A stretch of 64,000 nucleotides of DNA from Stappia sp. ES.058 (lineage in GTDB: Bacteria > Pseudomonadota > Alphaproteobacteria > Rhizobiales > Stappiaceae), in the NCBI RefSeq assembly GCF_900105595.1, contig NZ_LT629784.1, positions 1 through 64,000 on the forward strand, given 5' to 3'. Positions 15,157 to 24,554 of the stretch are shown here, one piece after another. The notes beneath the pieces are model-generated. The model saw nothing but the letters and a program-made list of their open reading frames with translations, ran no database searches and was not told where the DNA came from. Positions within the stretch are counted from its first letter, which is position 1. Each line of letters opens with the position of its first letter. Made by a program: the position numbers and the translations under genes.

Positions 15157-17391
15157 TCAATCCACCGCATCCAGAACCGCTCTCGCCATCGCTGGCAGCA
15201 TCCGCGTTAACTCAGTGTGATCCCTCGCCCAAAGTCGCCGCAGCAATGACACCGGGGCATAGTCGTCATATTTAGCGGTCTCGAAGCTCTCGATGAATTC
15301 GGCGAGTGCCTGCGATGTCGGTGGCGGCGTGGTCGCCATGTGTTTCAACAGGGATCGGGCTTCCTCCAGGCTGGTATCTTCCAGTGTGATGCCGACATCG
15401 TGCGGCCAGGCTTTGACCCCTGCGCCGAGGAAGGCGAGGGCCAGGAGCGCATTCGCCTTGCTGCCGCGCCAGGTGAAGAGGTGCAAGGCTTCGTCTTCAG
15501 GCAGAAGCCGGCAGCTTTCGAGCCTCAGCTCGAGGAAAGTCTTGCGGGCCTCGGCAAGCATCCGGCGGGCTTCGGCGTCCAGATAGGGCGGGGTTGCATT
15601 TTCCAGAAGGACGTTCCGCATTTGGGCGACGAGACGGTCGTGAACCGGTTCGGCAGCCTGATCCGCGAAAAGCGGCACCTTGCCTGCCCGGTGTTGCACG
15701 ACTTGAAGCACCTTGCCCGGCTCATCGACTGTTTCCACGCGCCAGCGGCGGCCGGCAAAAAGCAGGATCGAACCCGGGCCGACCTCGTTGAAAAGCGGGA
15801 TCGTGCCGAGAAAGCGGTCGCCGGCGACGAGCCGCCATTCCTGGTCGGTGGGAAAGATCGCGTAAAAATCGCGCGAGGTCGTCAGCCGTTCGCCTTCCGG
15901 ACCGAGCATGATGGTGCGGTCCGGTGCCTGTTCGAGAAGGGCCGGATCATGCGCTGCCATGGCCCGCAAAAGCTCCGCGTAGTCGCTTGTGCTCAGCGCG
16001 GAGAGAGGGCCGGTGCCGCAAATCGCCCGATAGAGCGTGTCGGCGCGCGCGCCACCCTGGGCTGCAATGATCGACAACGTTTGATGCAGAGCGACGGTTA
16101 CGTTGGCCGGATCTGCCTCCGGCGGCTCGATGAAACGCTCGACAAGAAGTTGTATCGAGGCGATCGCCTGGACGAGATCGAGCCGCAATCGGTCGAGCGG
16201 GCCACTTTCGGGAAACAGGTGCGGCGCGCGGCAATAGATGCGCAGGATCGCCGGCGCGCCCTTGCGCCGACCGCTGCGACCGAGCCTCTGGCGCAATGAG
16301 GCAAGCGAGCGCGGGGCGCCGACCTGGGCGACCGAGACGACGGAACCCAGATCAATGCCAAGTTCCAGCGTCGTCGTGGCAACGGCCGTGGTCGGCAGGT
16401 CGCCCTGTTTCAAGCGCGCCTCCACCTCGTGGCGTGCATGGCGCGAAAGGCTGCCGTGATGGGCGAAGAACTCGTTTGGAACATTGTGTCGCTCGGCGCG
16501 GCGCTGAAGCCGGTCGGTGATGGCCTCGACCATCTTGCGCGATCCGCCGAACACAAGGTTGTTGCTGCCGCGCAACGTGTCGAACATGTGGTCGCCGATC
16601 CCGTCAAGCGCGCGCACCGGCGGCTCGTCGCTCTCCACGATATCGAAGAAGTCCACGTCCGCAGGCTCCTCGTAGCCACGGATCTGGAGCTTCAGTTCCG
16701 GAGATCCGGTCCTGGCCTCGATGATGTGGACGTTCGCGGTGTCCTCCCAGTTCAACCAGCGCGCAGCGATGGTGAGATCACCGATCGTGGCGGACAGGCC
16801 AACCCGACGGGGCCGCTTGTCCGCAAGCGCATCGATGCGGCGAAGCAGGCTCGCCAGATGCAGGCCGCGCGGCCCCTGAAGGAAAGCGTGCAACTCGTCG
16901 ATGACGATGAATTCGAGCCCGCCGAAAAGCCGTCGGGCCGCCTCGGGCTTGCGCACCAGCAGGGCTTCGATCGATTCCGGCGTGATCAGCGCGATGCCGG
17001 CCGGATTGCCCAGCACTTTCGCCTTGGCCCCGGCCGGCGCATCCCCGTGCCAGCGCACGACCGGAATGTCGAGCCGTTCGCACAGCGGTTCCAACCGACG
17101 AAACTGATCGTTGATGAGAGCCTTCAGCGGGCCGACATAGAGCGCGGACAGTCCTCCGCCTTCGTGCTCTGCGATCCGGGTCAGGACCGGGAGAAACGCG
17201 GCTTCCGTCTTGCCTGCTGCGGTCGCCGCCGCAACGAGGACATCGCCGGTTTCTTCCAGCACGGCGCGGATCGTCTTTTCCTGCACATCGCGCAGTTCCG
17301 ACCAGTTCTGCTCCCAGATCCAGCGGCGGATCTGCGGGTGCAGCCGGTCAAAAGCCGCGATCTCAGAGGCGGAGGGAGGCAAGGTCGCCAT
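15157..17391 (-). CDS. sngC: Shango SngC-like: Lhr-type DEAD/DEAH helicase
   Basis: 744 residues from the ATG at 17391, which leaves a short overlap with the upstream ATPase gene; a start at 17445 is also possible. The superfamily 2 motifs are in order: AAATAAGKTEAA (motif I), GPLKALINDQ (Ia), TPESIEALL, IDELHAF (motif II, DELH variant), GLSATIGD (III), HHGSLSRHARHEVE (IV), TTTLELGIDLGSV (V) and QRLGRSGRRKG (VI). This is the Lhr-like helicase pattern, followed by a C-terminal winged-helix and beta-rich region. It is the last gene of a TerB protein/ATPase/helicase operon, the composition reported for the Shango antiphage system. There it presumably acts on phage nucleic acid. Confidence 0.85.
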   Translation of the reverse strand: MATLPPSASEIAAFDRLHPQIRRWIWEQNWSELRDVQEKTIRAVLEETGDVLVAAATAAGKTEAAFLPVLTRIAEHEGGGLSALYVGPLKALINDQFRRLEPLCERLDIPVVRWHGDAPAGAKAKVLGNPAGIALITPESIEALLVRKPEAARRLFGGLEFIVIDELHAFLQGPRGLHLASLLRRIDALADKRPRRVGLSATIGDLTIAARWLNWEDTANVHIIEARTGSPELKLQIRGYEEPADVDFFDIVESDEPPVRALDGIGDHMFDTLRGSNNLVFGGSRKMVEAITDRLQRRAERHNVPNEFFAHHGSLSRHARHEVEARLKQGDLPTTAVATTTLELGIDLGSVVSVAQVGAPRSLASLRQRLGRSGRRKGAPAILRIYCRAPHLFPESGPLDRLRLDLVQAIASIQLLVERFIEPPEADPANVTVALHQTLSIIAAQGGARADTLYRAICGTGPLSALSTSDYAELLRAMAAHDPALLEQAPDRTIMLGPEGERLTTSRDFYAIFPTDQEWRLVAGDRFLGTIPLFNEVGPGSILLFAGRRWRVETVDEPGKVLQVVQHRAGKVPLFADQAAEPVHDRLVAQMRNVLLENATPPYLDAEARRMLAEARKTFLELRLESCRLLPEDEALHLFTWRGSKANALLALAFLGAGVKAWPHDVGITLEDTSLEEARSLLKHMATTPPPTSQALAEFIESFETAKYDDYAPVSLLRRLWARDHTELTRMLPAMARAVLDAVD

Positions 17392-18691
17392 CGCTGCCCG
17401 GGCCTGGGTCTGAGCTTGCGTCGCCTTCGTCCTCGGCACCGTCATCAGTGTCTGCGGCGAGTTCGACGTCGCCCAGCAAGGACCGCCAGTCGGTTCCCGG
17501 GTTCTGGTCGAGAACGGCCAACAGTTGCACGAAGGCCTTGATGGTGGAGCGCGGCGTGCGGAAATAGGCCTCGCCGATGCGCTGGTTGCAATGGGCCATG
17601 AAGGCCGTCAGCGCCTCGTCCGGGACGAGATAGTGCTCCGGCTCGCCAAGCGCGAAGACCTTGCGGATGTTGCCGAGCAGGACGAGCAGTTCTTCCGGCG
17701 TCAGGCTTTGAAGCCTAATGACGGGGCCCGTGAAGTCAACGAGGCCGTTGCGGGCGAAAGCATTTTCAGCCAGGCGCGATTGCAGTGCCGGGTAGCTGTA
17801 GAGACCGCGACGGGTGTCCATCAGGAACTCAGGCGTTCCGCCGAACAGGAAGCCGAGACCCGAAACGCTTCCTTGAAGAACGTCGTTCAGCATGGCGAGT
17901 ATCTGCTCGAAATTCTGGTTCCGGGCTTGTGCGCTTTGCAGCTTGTAGAGGTTCACCATCTCGTCGAAGACGACGAGGAGCCCGGCATAGCCCGCCTGCC
18001 GTACGAAAGCTGCCAAGAGCTTGAGCCCGTCATAGACATCCGCATCGTCGATGATCGTGCGCACGCCAAGCGCCTGCCGGGCCTCGGTCTTGGTGGAGTA
18101 TTCCCCGCGCAGCCAGCGCAGCGCGGCTCCTTTGAGGATTTCGTCGTCGCTCTCGCTGCCGCGCCAGTAGGCTTTCAGCACGGTTGCGAAATCATAGCCG
18201 CCGACGAGATCCTGCAAATGAGCAAGACGTTCGTCGATGACCTGCTCGACCGGAACGCCGTTTCGTTCGCTTTCGCGGGTGCACCCGGTGACGAATTTTT
18301 CCACCACGCTTGCAAGCGCACCGCCATCCGGCTTGGTGCGGGTCGCCATGTTGCGGACGGCTTCTGCATAAAGCCCGCGCGCCTGGCCGCCTGTTGCATG
18401 GATCCGGCGATCGGGGGCGAGATCCGCATGAACCGTCACCAGTTTTCGTTCCAGCGCGATAAGGCGGGTAAGGTTGAGAAAGAAGGTCTTTCCGGCACCA
18501 TATTCGCCGATGATGAAGCGGAGTGCGGCTCCGTCGCCGGCGATACGGTCAATATCGCGCACGAGCGCGGAAACCTCTCCGGCGCGACCGACCTGAACAT
18601 GCTGCAAACCAGTGCGCGGAACGACGCCTGCCGCGAGCGCCTGAAGGATCGTGTCCTTATCCTTGCCGCGGATGGGCTTTTGCGTGCTCAT
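17363..18691 (-). CDS. sngB: Shango SngB-like: ATPase (BrxD-like, DUF2791-type)
   Basis: 442 residues from the ATG at 18691, which overlaps the TerB gene stop as ATGA; the in-frame upstream start at 18718 is less likely. Walker A is GEYGAGKT (about 62-69) and Walker B is LLVVFDEMVNL (about 233-243). FGGTPEFLMDTRRGLYSY, then RLAENAFA, follow. This set resembles the BREX-type ATP-binding proteins (BrxD). The C-terminus ends in an acidic Asp/Glu-rich tail. The gene sits between a TerB-domain gene and an Lhr-like helicase gene with overlaps on both sides, so the three products are made together and probably form one complex. Confidence 0.85.
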   Translation of the reverse strand: MSTQKPIRGKDKDTILQALAAGVVPRTGLQHVQVGRAGEVSALVRDIDRIAGDGAALRFIIGEYGAGKTFFLNLTRLIALERKLVTVHADLAPDRRIHATGGQARGLYAEAVRNMATRTKPDGGALASVVEKFVTGCTRESERNGVPVEQVIDERLAHLQDLVGGYDFATVLKAYWRGSESDDEILKGAALRWLRGEYSTKTEARQALGVRTIIDDADVYDGLKLLAAFVRQAGYAGLLVVFDEMVNLYKLQSAQARNQNFEQILAMLNDVLQGSVSGLGFLFGGTPEFLMDTRRGLYSYPALQSRLAENAFARNGLVDFTGPVIRLQSLTPEELLVLLGNIRKVFALGEPEHYLVPDEALTAFMAHCNQRIGEAYFRTPRSTIKAFVQLLAVLDQNPGTDWRSLLGDVELAADTDDGAEDEGDASSDPGPGSDGDLASLRL

Positions 18692-21021
18692 GAGCGCATT
18701 TCCTTCGTTTCCCGACATATTTCATGCAACAGCGGCCGCATGTGTTCGGCCACCGTCAGTTCATCGTCATCCTCGAGAACGGGTTCGTCGTAGAGCTCGA
18801 AGCCCCATTCGTTGATTGTCTCGATCGCGCCATCCGGCAGCACGCGAAGTTCCTTCGCGCGTCCCTCGAAGGCCGAGCGCTCGACCCGTTGTTCAGTGAG
18901 CAGGAAGAGAAGGAGATCTCCGTGTTCCGTATCCAGGCCGTCGAACGGCCGCCGGTGCGAACTTGCCTGGGGACGGTGAGGGGTGACCGAGGCTTCCTCT
19001 TCGATGAAAATTTCGGAGAGAAGACTGGAAACGGCACTGGTCTCGGAAAGGATACGGGTCAGTCGATCGTTGTCGATATCCACTTGCGCCCTTGTTGCAG
19101 ATACAGGTGCCGGTGCCGGAGGCGGCGGAATGGGATGTCCGGGCTCCGATGTTTCCGTCATGACCGTGACGGGCTCCTCGGCGACCACGTTGCCGCTGTG
19201 AAGGGCGCCATAGAGCTCTTCCTTCGGGAAGCCCAGCGTTTTCCAGAGCTTCTCGATGAAGACGACTTCCGAGTGCGAGACATGACCGTCGGCAAGGACG
19301 ACGGCCACGGTGGCCTGCGCGACGCGGCGGCGACCGGCGTCGTCCAGTTTTGCCAGTCCCTTCATGAGCGCGCGGCTGTTGGCGGTGCCGCCAAGGAGGG
19401 CGCTGGCGTACGCAAGGAGACGGACGCGCTCGACAGGACCAAGCCCGGGTACCGCACTTATTTCCTGCTGCAGGGTCGCAAGTTCGCTCGCATCCACGAC
19501 GCCGTCGGCCCAAGCGGCCAGAGCATTGATTTCCACGATGGTCCGCGCCGCGTGGAACTGCGCGCGATCCTGATCCACAGCCGCCGCATTGGCGGCCCGG
19601 AAGAAAACGACCGTACCATCGGGGGGAGGCGGAACCGCACCGTAGCGACGGTCGGGTTCATAGCCGATGTCGAGCCGGTCGAGCGCGGCGCCCAGCTTGT
19701 TGAAGAGGGAGGCGGGGACCTTCCCCTCTCCCGGCGCTCCCAATCCCACCTTTTCGCAAAGCTCGGCCAAAGCGATCTTGCCCGTTGGCCGTCCGGCAAA
19801 CGTCTCGGAGATTTTTTGCGAAAGTGCCTTGAGGGGATTGTCATCGTCGCACGACAGGAAGGCCTTTGGCAGAAGCACCGCGGCCTCGGTGCTTTGCGCA
19901 TCCTCCGGCCGCTTGCCGACAAAGCGGCTGTAGCTCTCCAGGTCGCTCGTGCAGGTCTCCGCGATGGCGGCGAAACCTTTCAGCGGGCTTGTCAGGCTCG
20001 TGATGTCAGGAATTGCTGTGGCACCGGTCAGGGTGGCCGTGAAGGTGCCGCTGGCGGCTCGGTAGCCGGTATTCTTCAAGGTGCGCTTTGGCGTGCGGAC
20101 CTTGAGGCCTTCGGGATGACGTTCCTGAAAACGGATCTTCCAAAGGGTCTGGAACAGATCAAAGCACCGTTTTGCCGGTGTTCGCAGGCGCGTCTCGGGC
20201 AATGATACGAACCAGAGCAGGCAATCTTCCGCGTCGAGGACCTGACCATCGGCAAGCCGGGCACCCAGATACAGGCGTGCGGGGAGGGGGAATTCGAAGC
20301 CGTGACTTGCCTCGGCGTCGATTTCGGGTCTCGTGCGGAGATTGCCGGAAAGCGGCGAGGCAAATTCGAGGAATTGCGTTGCGTAGTTTCGAAACGATCC
20401 GTTTCGGCCATAAATCGAAATCAGGCGCCGCACTTCATCGATGATGGCGTCATTGTCTCGAGACGCCTCATCGACGAAAAAACGTCGCTCGAGGCCATAA
20501 AAATAGAGAAAGACGTACCCGATAGAGGCATCGGGATCGTCGCGCGCGGATGCCAGCCATTCGAGATAGGATCGGCGGGCATTCGGATGGATCCGGCTAT
20601 AGGAGGGCCAATACGGCATGGACTGACCGGCGGGATCACCTCCGCGGCCGATCATGAGGCTGGGATTGACGAGGCAATTCTCCGGTTGATCGAAATCCGT
20701 CGCGCAAAGCGATTGTCCGAAATAGAAATTCCCGCCCAATATCTCCAAGCCGGCGATTGCGACCTTGTCTCCGGGAGACACCCAGCGTGCGGGAGATGCC
20801 GCTGAAGCGGTTTGCCTTGAGGATTTGTATTGTCGGGACGCACCCGCTTGTTGCCAGCGCTCCTCCGGGATCCCTGACATAGTGGCCTGCGAGGGCGAAG
20901 AACTTCCTGTGGCGCCTTCTTGTCGTCTGAAAATGTAGAAAATGACGGCAATACCGGCGAGAATCAGCAAGAGTTCCAAGTCTCTTCCTCCAAGAGCTTG
21001 GTTTGAAACAGATTGCAGCAT
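18688..21021 (-). CDS. sngA: Shango SngA-like: membrane-anchored TerB-domain protein
   Basis: 777 residues from the ATG at 21021; a longer start at 21072 exists, but the shorter one places a membrane helix at the N-terminus (LELLLILAGIAVIFYIF, about 14-30). A TerB-N domain follows, recognisable from MPYWPSYSRIHPNARRSYL, then YVFLYFYGLERR. A central TerB domain (helical, about 500-620, with VVLADGHVSHSEVVFIEKLW) comes next, then a TerB-C-like end. This N-TM, TerB-N, TerB, TerB-C layout matches the first Shango protein. Anchoring to the membrane suggests a sensing or effector role there. It is first in the operon; upstream lies only the recombinase remnant, so the promoter is within about 21022-21200. 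Confidence 0.83.
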   Translation of the reverse strand: MLQSVSNQALGGRDLELLLILAGIAVIFYIFRRQEGATGSSSPSQATMSGIPEERWQQAGASRQYKSSRQTASAASPARWVSPGDKVAIAGLEILGGNFYFGQSLCATDFDQPENCLVNPSLMIGRGGDPAGQSMPYWPSYSRIHPNARRSYLEWLASARDDPDASIGYVFLYFYGLERRFFVDEASRDNDAIIDEVRRLISIYGRNGSFRNYATQFLEFASPLSGNLRTRPEIDAEASHGFEFPLPARLYLGARLADGQVLDAEDCLLWFVSLPETRLRTPAKRCFDLFQTLWKIRFQERHPEGLKVRTPKRTLKNTGYRAASGTFTATLTGATAIPDITSLTSPLKGFAAIAETCTSDLESYSRFVGKRPEDAQSTEAAVLLPKAFLSCDDDNPLKALSQKISETFAGRPTGKIALAELCEKVGLGAPGEGKVPASLFNKLGAALDRLDIGYEPDRRYGAVPPPPDGTVVFFRAANAAAVDQDRAQFHAARTIVEINALAAWADGVVDASELATLQQEISAVPGLGPVERVRLLAYASALLGGTANSRALMKGLAKLDDAGRRRVAQATVAVVLADGHVSHSEVVFIEKLWKTLGFPKEELYGALHSGNVVAEEPVTVMTETSEPGHPIPPPPAPAPVSATRAQVDIDNDRLTRILSETSAVSSLLSEIFIEEEASVTPHRPQASSHRRPFDGLDTEHGDLLLFLLTEQRVERSAFEGRAKELRVLPDGAIETINEWGFELYDEPVLEDDDELTVAEHMRPLLHEICRETKEMRS

Positions 21022-21093
21022 GGCACAGGACCATCCCGCATGGGAAGGTTCCCGTGGCAGAGCCTGTTCCACTGAAATGCGGGGAGTAGTTCA

Positions 21094-21512
21094 AACCTCA
21101 CGACCGAACAGGAAGACGAGCTTTTGCGCGATCTCTGGGCAATCACCGAGACGCTGGTCGATCAATCGCTTTCCTTGCCATTTTACCCCCTGCAATTGTC
21201 TGTTGCATGTGAGGTATTTGATGCGCTCGAACAGGAAATTGCGGCAGAAGCCACCAAAGCCCAACTGAAGAAGGGCGACGACTTGGCATCGCAAGAAAAC
21301 AGATGCCGCGAATTCGTAGCCTGCAAGGGCTATCAGGTGGTGTAGACCTTCAGGGCGAAGGCGTCTCCTGCGGCATCGTGGATCGTCCCGCCTTCAAGCA
21401 GATGCTTGCCTGGCTTAGAAAAGCCGCGCCGAGGAGCCTGTTGTCCTGATCGATGACATCTCCCGCATGGCCAGAGGCGTTGAAGCGCATTGGAAACTGC
21501 GCGCCAGTCGGC
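21094..21512 (+). pseudogene. serine recombinase (resolvase) remnant
   Basis: Fragments in shifting frames match the N-terminal catalytic part of large serine recombinases: SQENRCREFVACKGYQVV (to a stop at 21345), then in another frame GEGVSCGIVDRPAFKQMLAWLRK, then in a third EEPVVLIDDISRMARGVEAHWKLRA to about 21512. The nucleophilic-serine N-terminus and the DNA-binding C-terminus are absent. In front, in frame with the first fragment, is a helical stretch (EDELLRDLWAITETLVDQ...) that I cannot place. It lies just upstream of the Shango operon, divergent from it, and suggests that this part of the island arrived with an integrase that later decayed. Confidence 0.65.
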
Positions 21513-22210
21513 GCGGACACGTTGCCGTAGGTTGGGTGCCTGCGGCTGAACGCTGGATCATGCCATGCCGGGTCACGGACATTTCTCCCGGTTCGTCGCC
21601 GCTGCGTGCGGCGGTCTGCGGGGCTGTCTCCATGGTTCGACCCCCTTGATGACGATCATGCACCCGCCACAGCAGGGGCAAGACGCTAATGGCGCGTGGC
21701 GCGCTGCGTGCCATATCGCTCAACAGCTAGGCGGTGATCTCTCCGTTAAATTTGCATGGCGCGAAAAGGATGCGGCAGCGTTCCCCGGCGTCACCGGCCA
21801 GATGACCGTTTGATCTTGCGCGAAATGCCATTTGTTTTTGCGCGCTACAGCACCGCCAAACCCTCTTGAAACTGGTCTTTGCGGCCCCTTTGCCCTATGC
21901 GCGGAAGCAGGGTTTTCGAACCGCGAAAACCACCAGCCCGTTCAAGGTGTTAGCGTCGATTTGTGGGAATCGAAAAGGAATGGCGGGCCGAAGCCGACGA
22001 AAAAGAGAACTACACCTACGCTATAGCCCTCCAAACTGATTGAAGTCGCTTATTGCATGAGTCGCGGCTAAAAATCGCTCGTACCAATGGAAATCGCGCA
22101 ACCGAACTCTCCCGTAATTTGTAGCGAATGGCGGCATTGAGCCAAAGCCGCCATTCAAGCCCAACAGGATCGAGCGACCGGGGCCGATCGATCCTGCTCT
22201 GCCCCTAACG
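21513..22210. other. gene-poor stretch with the first copy of a direct repeat
   Basis: No ORF here has convincing coding character or family resemblance. The stretch follows the serine recombinase remnant and contains direct repeat copy 1 (21990-22035). The AT-richer part after about 22040 is presumably the 3' flank of the convergent-side methyltransferase gene. It looks like decayed mobile DNA. Confidence 0.4.
21990..22035 (+). repeat. direct repeat copy 1 flanking a methyltransferase gene
   Basis: About 45 bp beginning gaagccgacgaaaaagagaa recur in the same orientation at 23166-23210 with only two or three differences; the first 32 bases are identical. On the plus strand it reads EADEKENYTYAIAL followed closely by a stop. 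On the minus strand it reads VGVVLFFVGF. Which strand was once coding is unclear. Confidence 0.7.
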
Positions 22211-22957
22211 CTATCGGGCCATCAGCGCGAACACGCCCCACCCCAAATACTCACGCGTGTACTCTGCGTACCGTGTGGGTTCTGACGTCAGATGTGTTCG
22301 GACTTCAGACGCGAAGTCATCATCGGGGTTTTCCTCCAGCCAATGGCGCATGGTGAGCCATTTCGCGGCCTCGTACCTATCCCAGCCTTCCCGATCCGCC
22401 AGAACCATTTCGACGACATCGTAACCAAGCTCTCCGAAGGAGCCGATCAGGTTCGGAAGCATCAGAAAATCCGAGATCGAACCGGCGCCACATCCCTTGG
22501 CGACCTCTTCGCTGGGAGGGGTCTTAAGCCAGTAGGGCTCGCCGATGAGAATGATCCCATTGGGAAGAAGGCTCTTGGCCAGAAGGTCGATAGCACCGGC
22601 AACGCCCCCGCCAATCCATGTGGCGCCGACACAGGCGGCTACACCAACCTTTTCATCGGAGACATAGCCCGTAGCGTCATCGTGGATGAAGTTGACCTGA
22701 TCGGAAACGCCGAGCGCTTCGGCGCGCGCTTTCGCCTGTTCGGAAAACACCCGGCTCATGTCAATGCTTGTGCCATTGATACCGAAATCGCGCGCCCAGG
22801 TGCACAGCATCTCTCCCGAGCCACTGCCGAGATCGAGTATGCTGGTGCCAGGCTTCATCCGCAGCACCCTGCCGAGCGTGTCGTACTTGGCGGGGGTGAA
22901 AGGGTTGTGAATGCGGTGTCTGCTTTCTGTGATGTTGAAAATGCGGGGAATATCCAT
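22211..22957 (-). CDS. SAM-dependent methyltransferase, class I
   Basis: 248 residues. Motif I ILDLGSGSGE (about 41-50) and the acidic loop end TSIDMS (about 63-68) identify the Rossmann-type S-adenosylmethionine site. VGVAACVGATWIGGGVAGAIDLLAKSLLPNGIILIGEPYW carries motifs IV to VI. The set resembles small-molecule methyltransferases of the YjhP/UbiE kind. Substrate unknown. The gene stands alone between two ~45-bp direct repeats, suggesting that the segment arrived or was duplicated as a unit. The ATG at 22957 begins MDIPRIFNITES. Confidence 0.85.
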   Translation of the reverse strand: MDIPRIFNITESRHRIHNPFTPAKYDTLGRVLRMKPGTSILDLGSGSGEMLCTWARDFGINGTSIDMSRVFSEQAKARAEALGVSDQVNFIHDDATGYVSDEKVGVAACVGATWIGGGVAGAIDLLAKSLLPNGIILIGEPYWLKTPPSEEVAKGCGAGSISDFLMLPNLIGSFGELGYDVVEMVLADREGWDRYEAAKWLTMRHWLEENPDDDFASEVRTHLTSEPTRYAEYTREYLGWGVFALMAR

Positions 22958-23165
22958 TGCTCAGTATCCATTGCTTTGGGAATTGATCGTGCCGCTACCG
23001 AGGCGCGTCAGCTGACGACGCGGCCCGGTCACATGCCTGTATTGGCTCAGCATGTTAGGCACCTTGGTTGTCGGGTTGAGCGCGAACGGAGAGCCGTCCG
23101 CGTTTCGAGATGCGATATGGACTGCCAGACCGGGACTCGATAAGGCGCTTCTTCCGCAAGCGGAT

Positions 23166-23210
23166 GAAGCCGACGAAAAAGAGAACTACACCTACGCGAT
23201 AGCCCTCTAA
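23166..23210 (+). repeat. direct repeat copy 2 flanking a methyltransferase gene
   Basis: Second copy of the ~45-bp sequence, same orientation as 21990-22035, 1176 bp apart. The surrounding 22958-23348 has no gene I can support; small ORFs on either strand lack family resemblance. Confidence 0.7.
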
Positions 23211-23348
23211 AATTGAGGCTCGAGCGAATGGTTCGAATGAGGCAGACGGTCGCGAAATTCAAACTTCTGCTCCGGCGTTTGCGGCAGAGTTCTCCTGGGA
23301 AATCAGCGCCGCCGATTTTTATGCGACGCATAGGATTTCCGCGAAATA

Positions 23349-24554
23349 TCAACTGATTATTCTCTTTACCGCGCTCAACAGAAACTCGTCCTGATAGTGG
23401 CCTGCAACGAAGGACAAGCCAACCGGACAGTTGTCCACGGTCAATAGCGGAACAGAGATTTCCGGCAAGCGTGCCACGCCGGAAAACGCGGTGATGGTCA
23501 TCGTCGGATCATAGAAGTCCATCACCGCTTCAAGCGTGTTCAGGGAGTCTTTCCGGGGAGCGATTTTCGGCGTCGTAGGGAAGCAGATCACCGTTTCCGG
23601 GGTGAAGAAGGCGTTGATCTGCCGGAAGAGGCTTTCACACCTCGCCATGTTGTCCAGCGCCGCGATGCGGTCGAACCTCTGGACATTTCCGTAGGCCATC
23701 GAGAACGTGAAGCCGAGTTCGGGCTTGCAAGCTTCGATCCAGTTGCCGACCGTGCTCTGGAATTCGGCGGTCTGCAGATCACGCAATCCATTCAGGTTGC
23801 AGACCTTCAGCTCGCACGCCTCCCCGACGATTTCGGAAAACCTTACCGGCTCAATCACAATGCCGGTGCGTTCTGCTATTCGATCCAATGCGCTGCCAAC
23901 TTCATCTCGAACGGCGGCATCCGCGATCTCCAGCGCATCCTGCAAGACGAGCATACGCCGTGGCGACGGCATCGACGATGCGGGAGCGTTCAGCAAGACG
24001 CGCATCGCCGCATCGAGCACCTCGAACCGATACGCCAACACGCCTACGGTACTGACGCTTGGCTGGAACGGCAAAACGCCAGCCTCGGAAATCCGATGAA
24101 GGGAGGGACGCATCCCCCAAAGACCGCAAAGGCTTGCCGGAACACGGACCGAACCTCCCGCGTCCGTGCAAAGAGAAAAATCCGCAAGACCATTGGCGAC
24201 GGAAGCAGCCGAGCCGCTGGACGAGCCACCGGGGACGCGATCCGGTGCTTTCGCGTTTCGGGGGGTGCCAAAATAGAAGCTCTCCCCGTCGAGGCTATAC
24301 GTGAACTCATCCGCCACGACCTTCCCGACGCAGCGCGCTCCAGAGGCAAGCAGTTGATCAACGCAGAGGGCGTTGTGAACAGGTGCGGGATGTGCGTCCC
24401 GCCAAGCGGGGCTTCCATAGGAGGTCTTATATCCCGCAAGGTCGATGTTATCTTTCACGGTGAAGTGAAGCCCATCCAGCGAACCGTTACGTACTGGTGC
24501 TAGGTCAAGCTGTTCGACCAGTCCGCCGGATGGGTCTGTTGGAGAGTGAGGCAT
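23349..24554 (-). CDS. amidase (amidase signature family)
   Basis: 401 residues. The Ser-cisSer-Lys triad is visible: Lys in FTVKDN (about residue 34), the cis-Ser in the glycine/serine motif GGSSSGSAASVANG (about 110-123), and the nucleophile in TDAGGSVRVPASLCGLWG (about 130-147). The shortened length (usual 450-500) and the motif spacing resemble AtzF/allophanate hydrolase-like or related small amidases. It hydrolyses an amide or ureido bond; substrate unknown. It is a single gene on the minus strand, the last one before the tRNA-Ser gene that borders the accessory zone. No partner gene (such as urea carboxylase) is nearby. Confidence 0.88.
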   Translation of the reverse strand: MPHSPTDPSGGLVEQLDLAPVRNGSLDGLHFTVKDNIDLAGYKTSYGSPAWRDAHPAPVHNALCVDQLLASGARCVGKVVADEFTYSLDGESFYFGTPRNAKAPDRVPGGSSSGSAASVANGLADFSLCTDAGGSVRVPASLCGLWGMRPSLHRISEAGVLPFQPSVSTVGVLAYRFEVLDAAMRVLLNAPASSMPSPRRMLVLQDALEIADAAVRDEVGSALDRIAERTGIVIEPVRFSEIVGEACELKVCNLNGLRDLQTAEFQSTVGNWIEACKPELGFTFSMAYGNVQRFDRIAALDNMARCESLFRQINAFFTPETVICFPTTPKIAPRKDSLNTLEAVMDFYDPTMTITAFSGVARLPEISVPLLTVDNCPVGLSFVAGHYQDEFLLSAVKRIIS

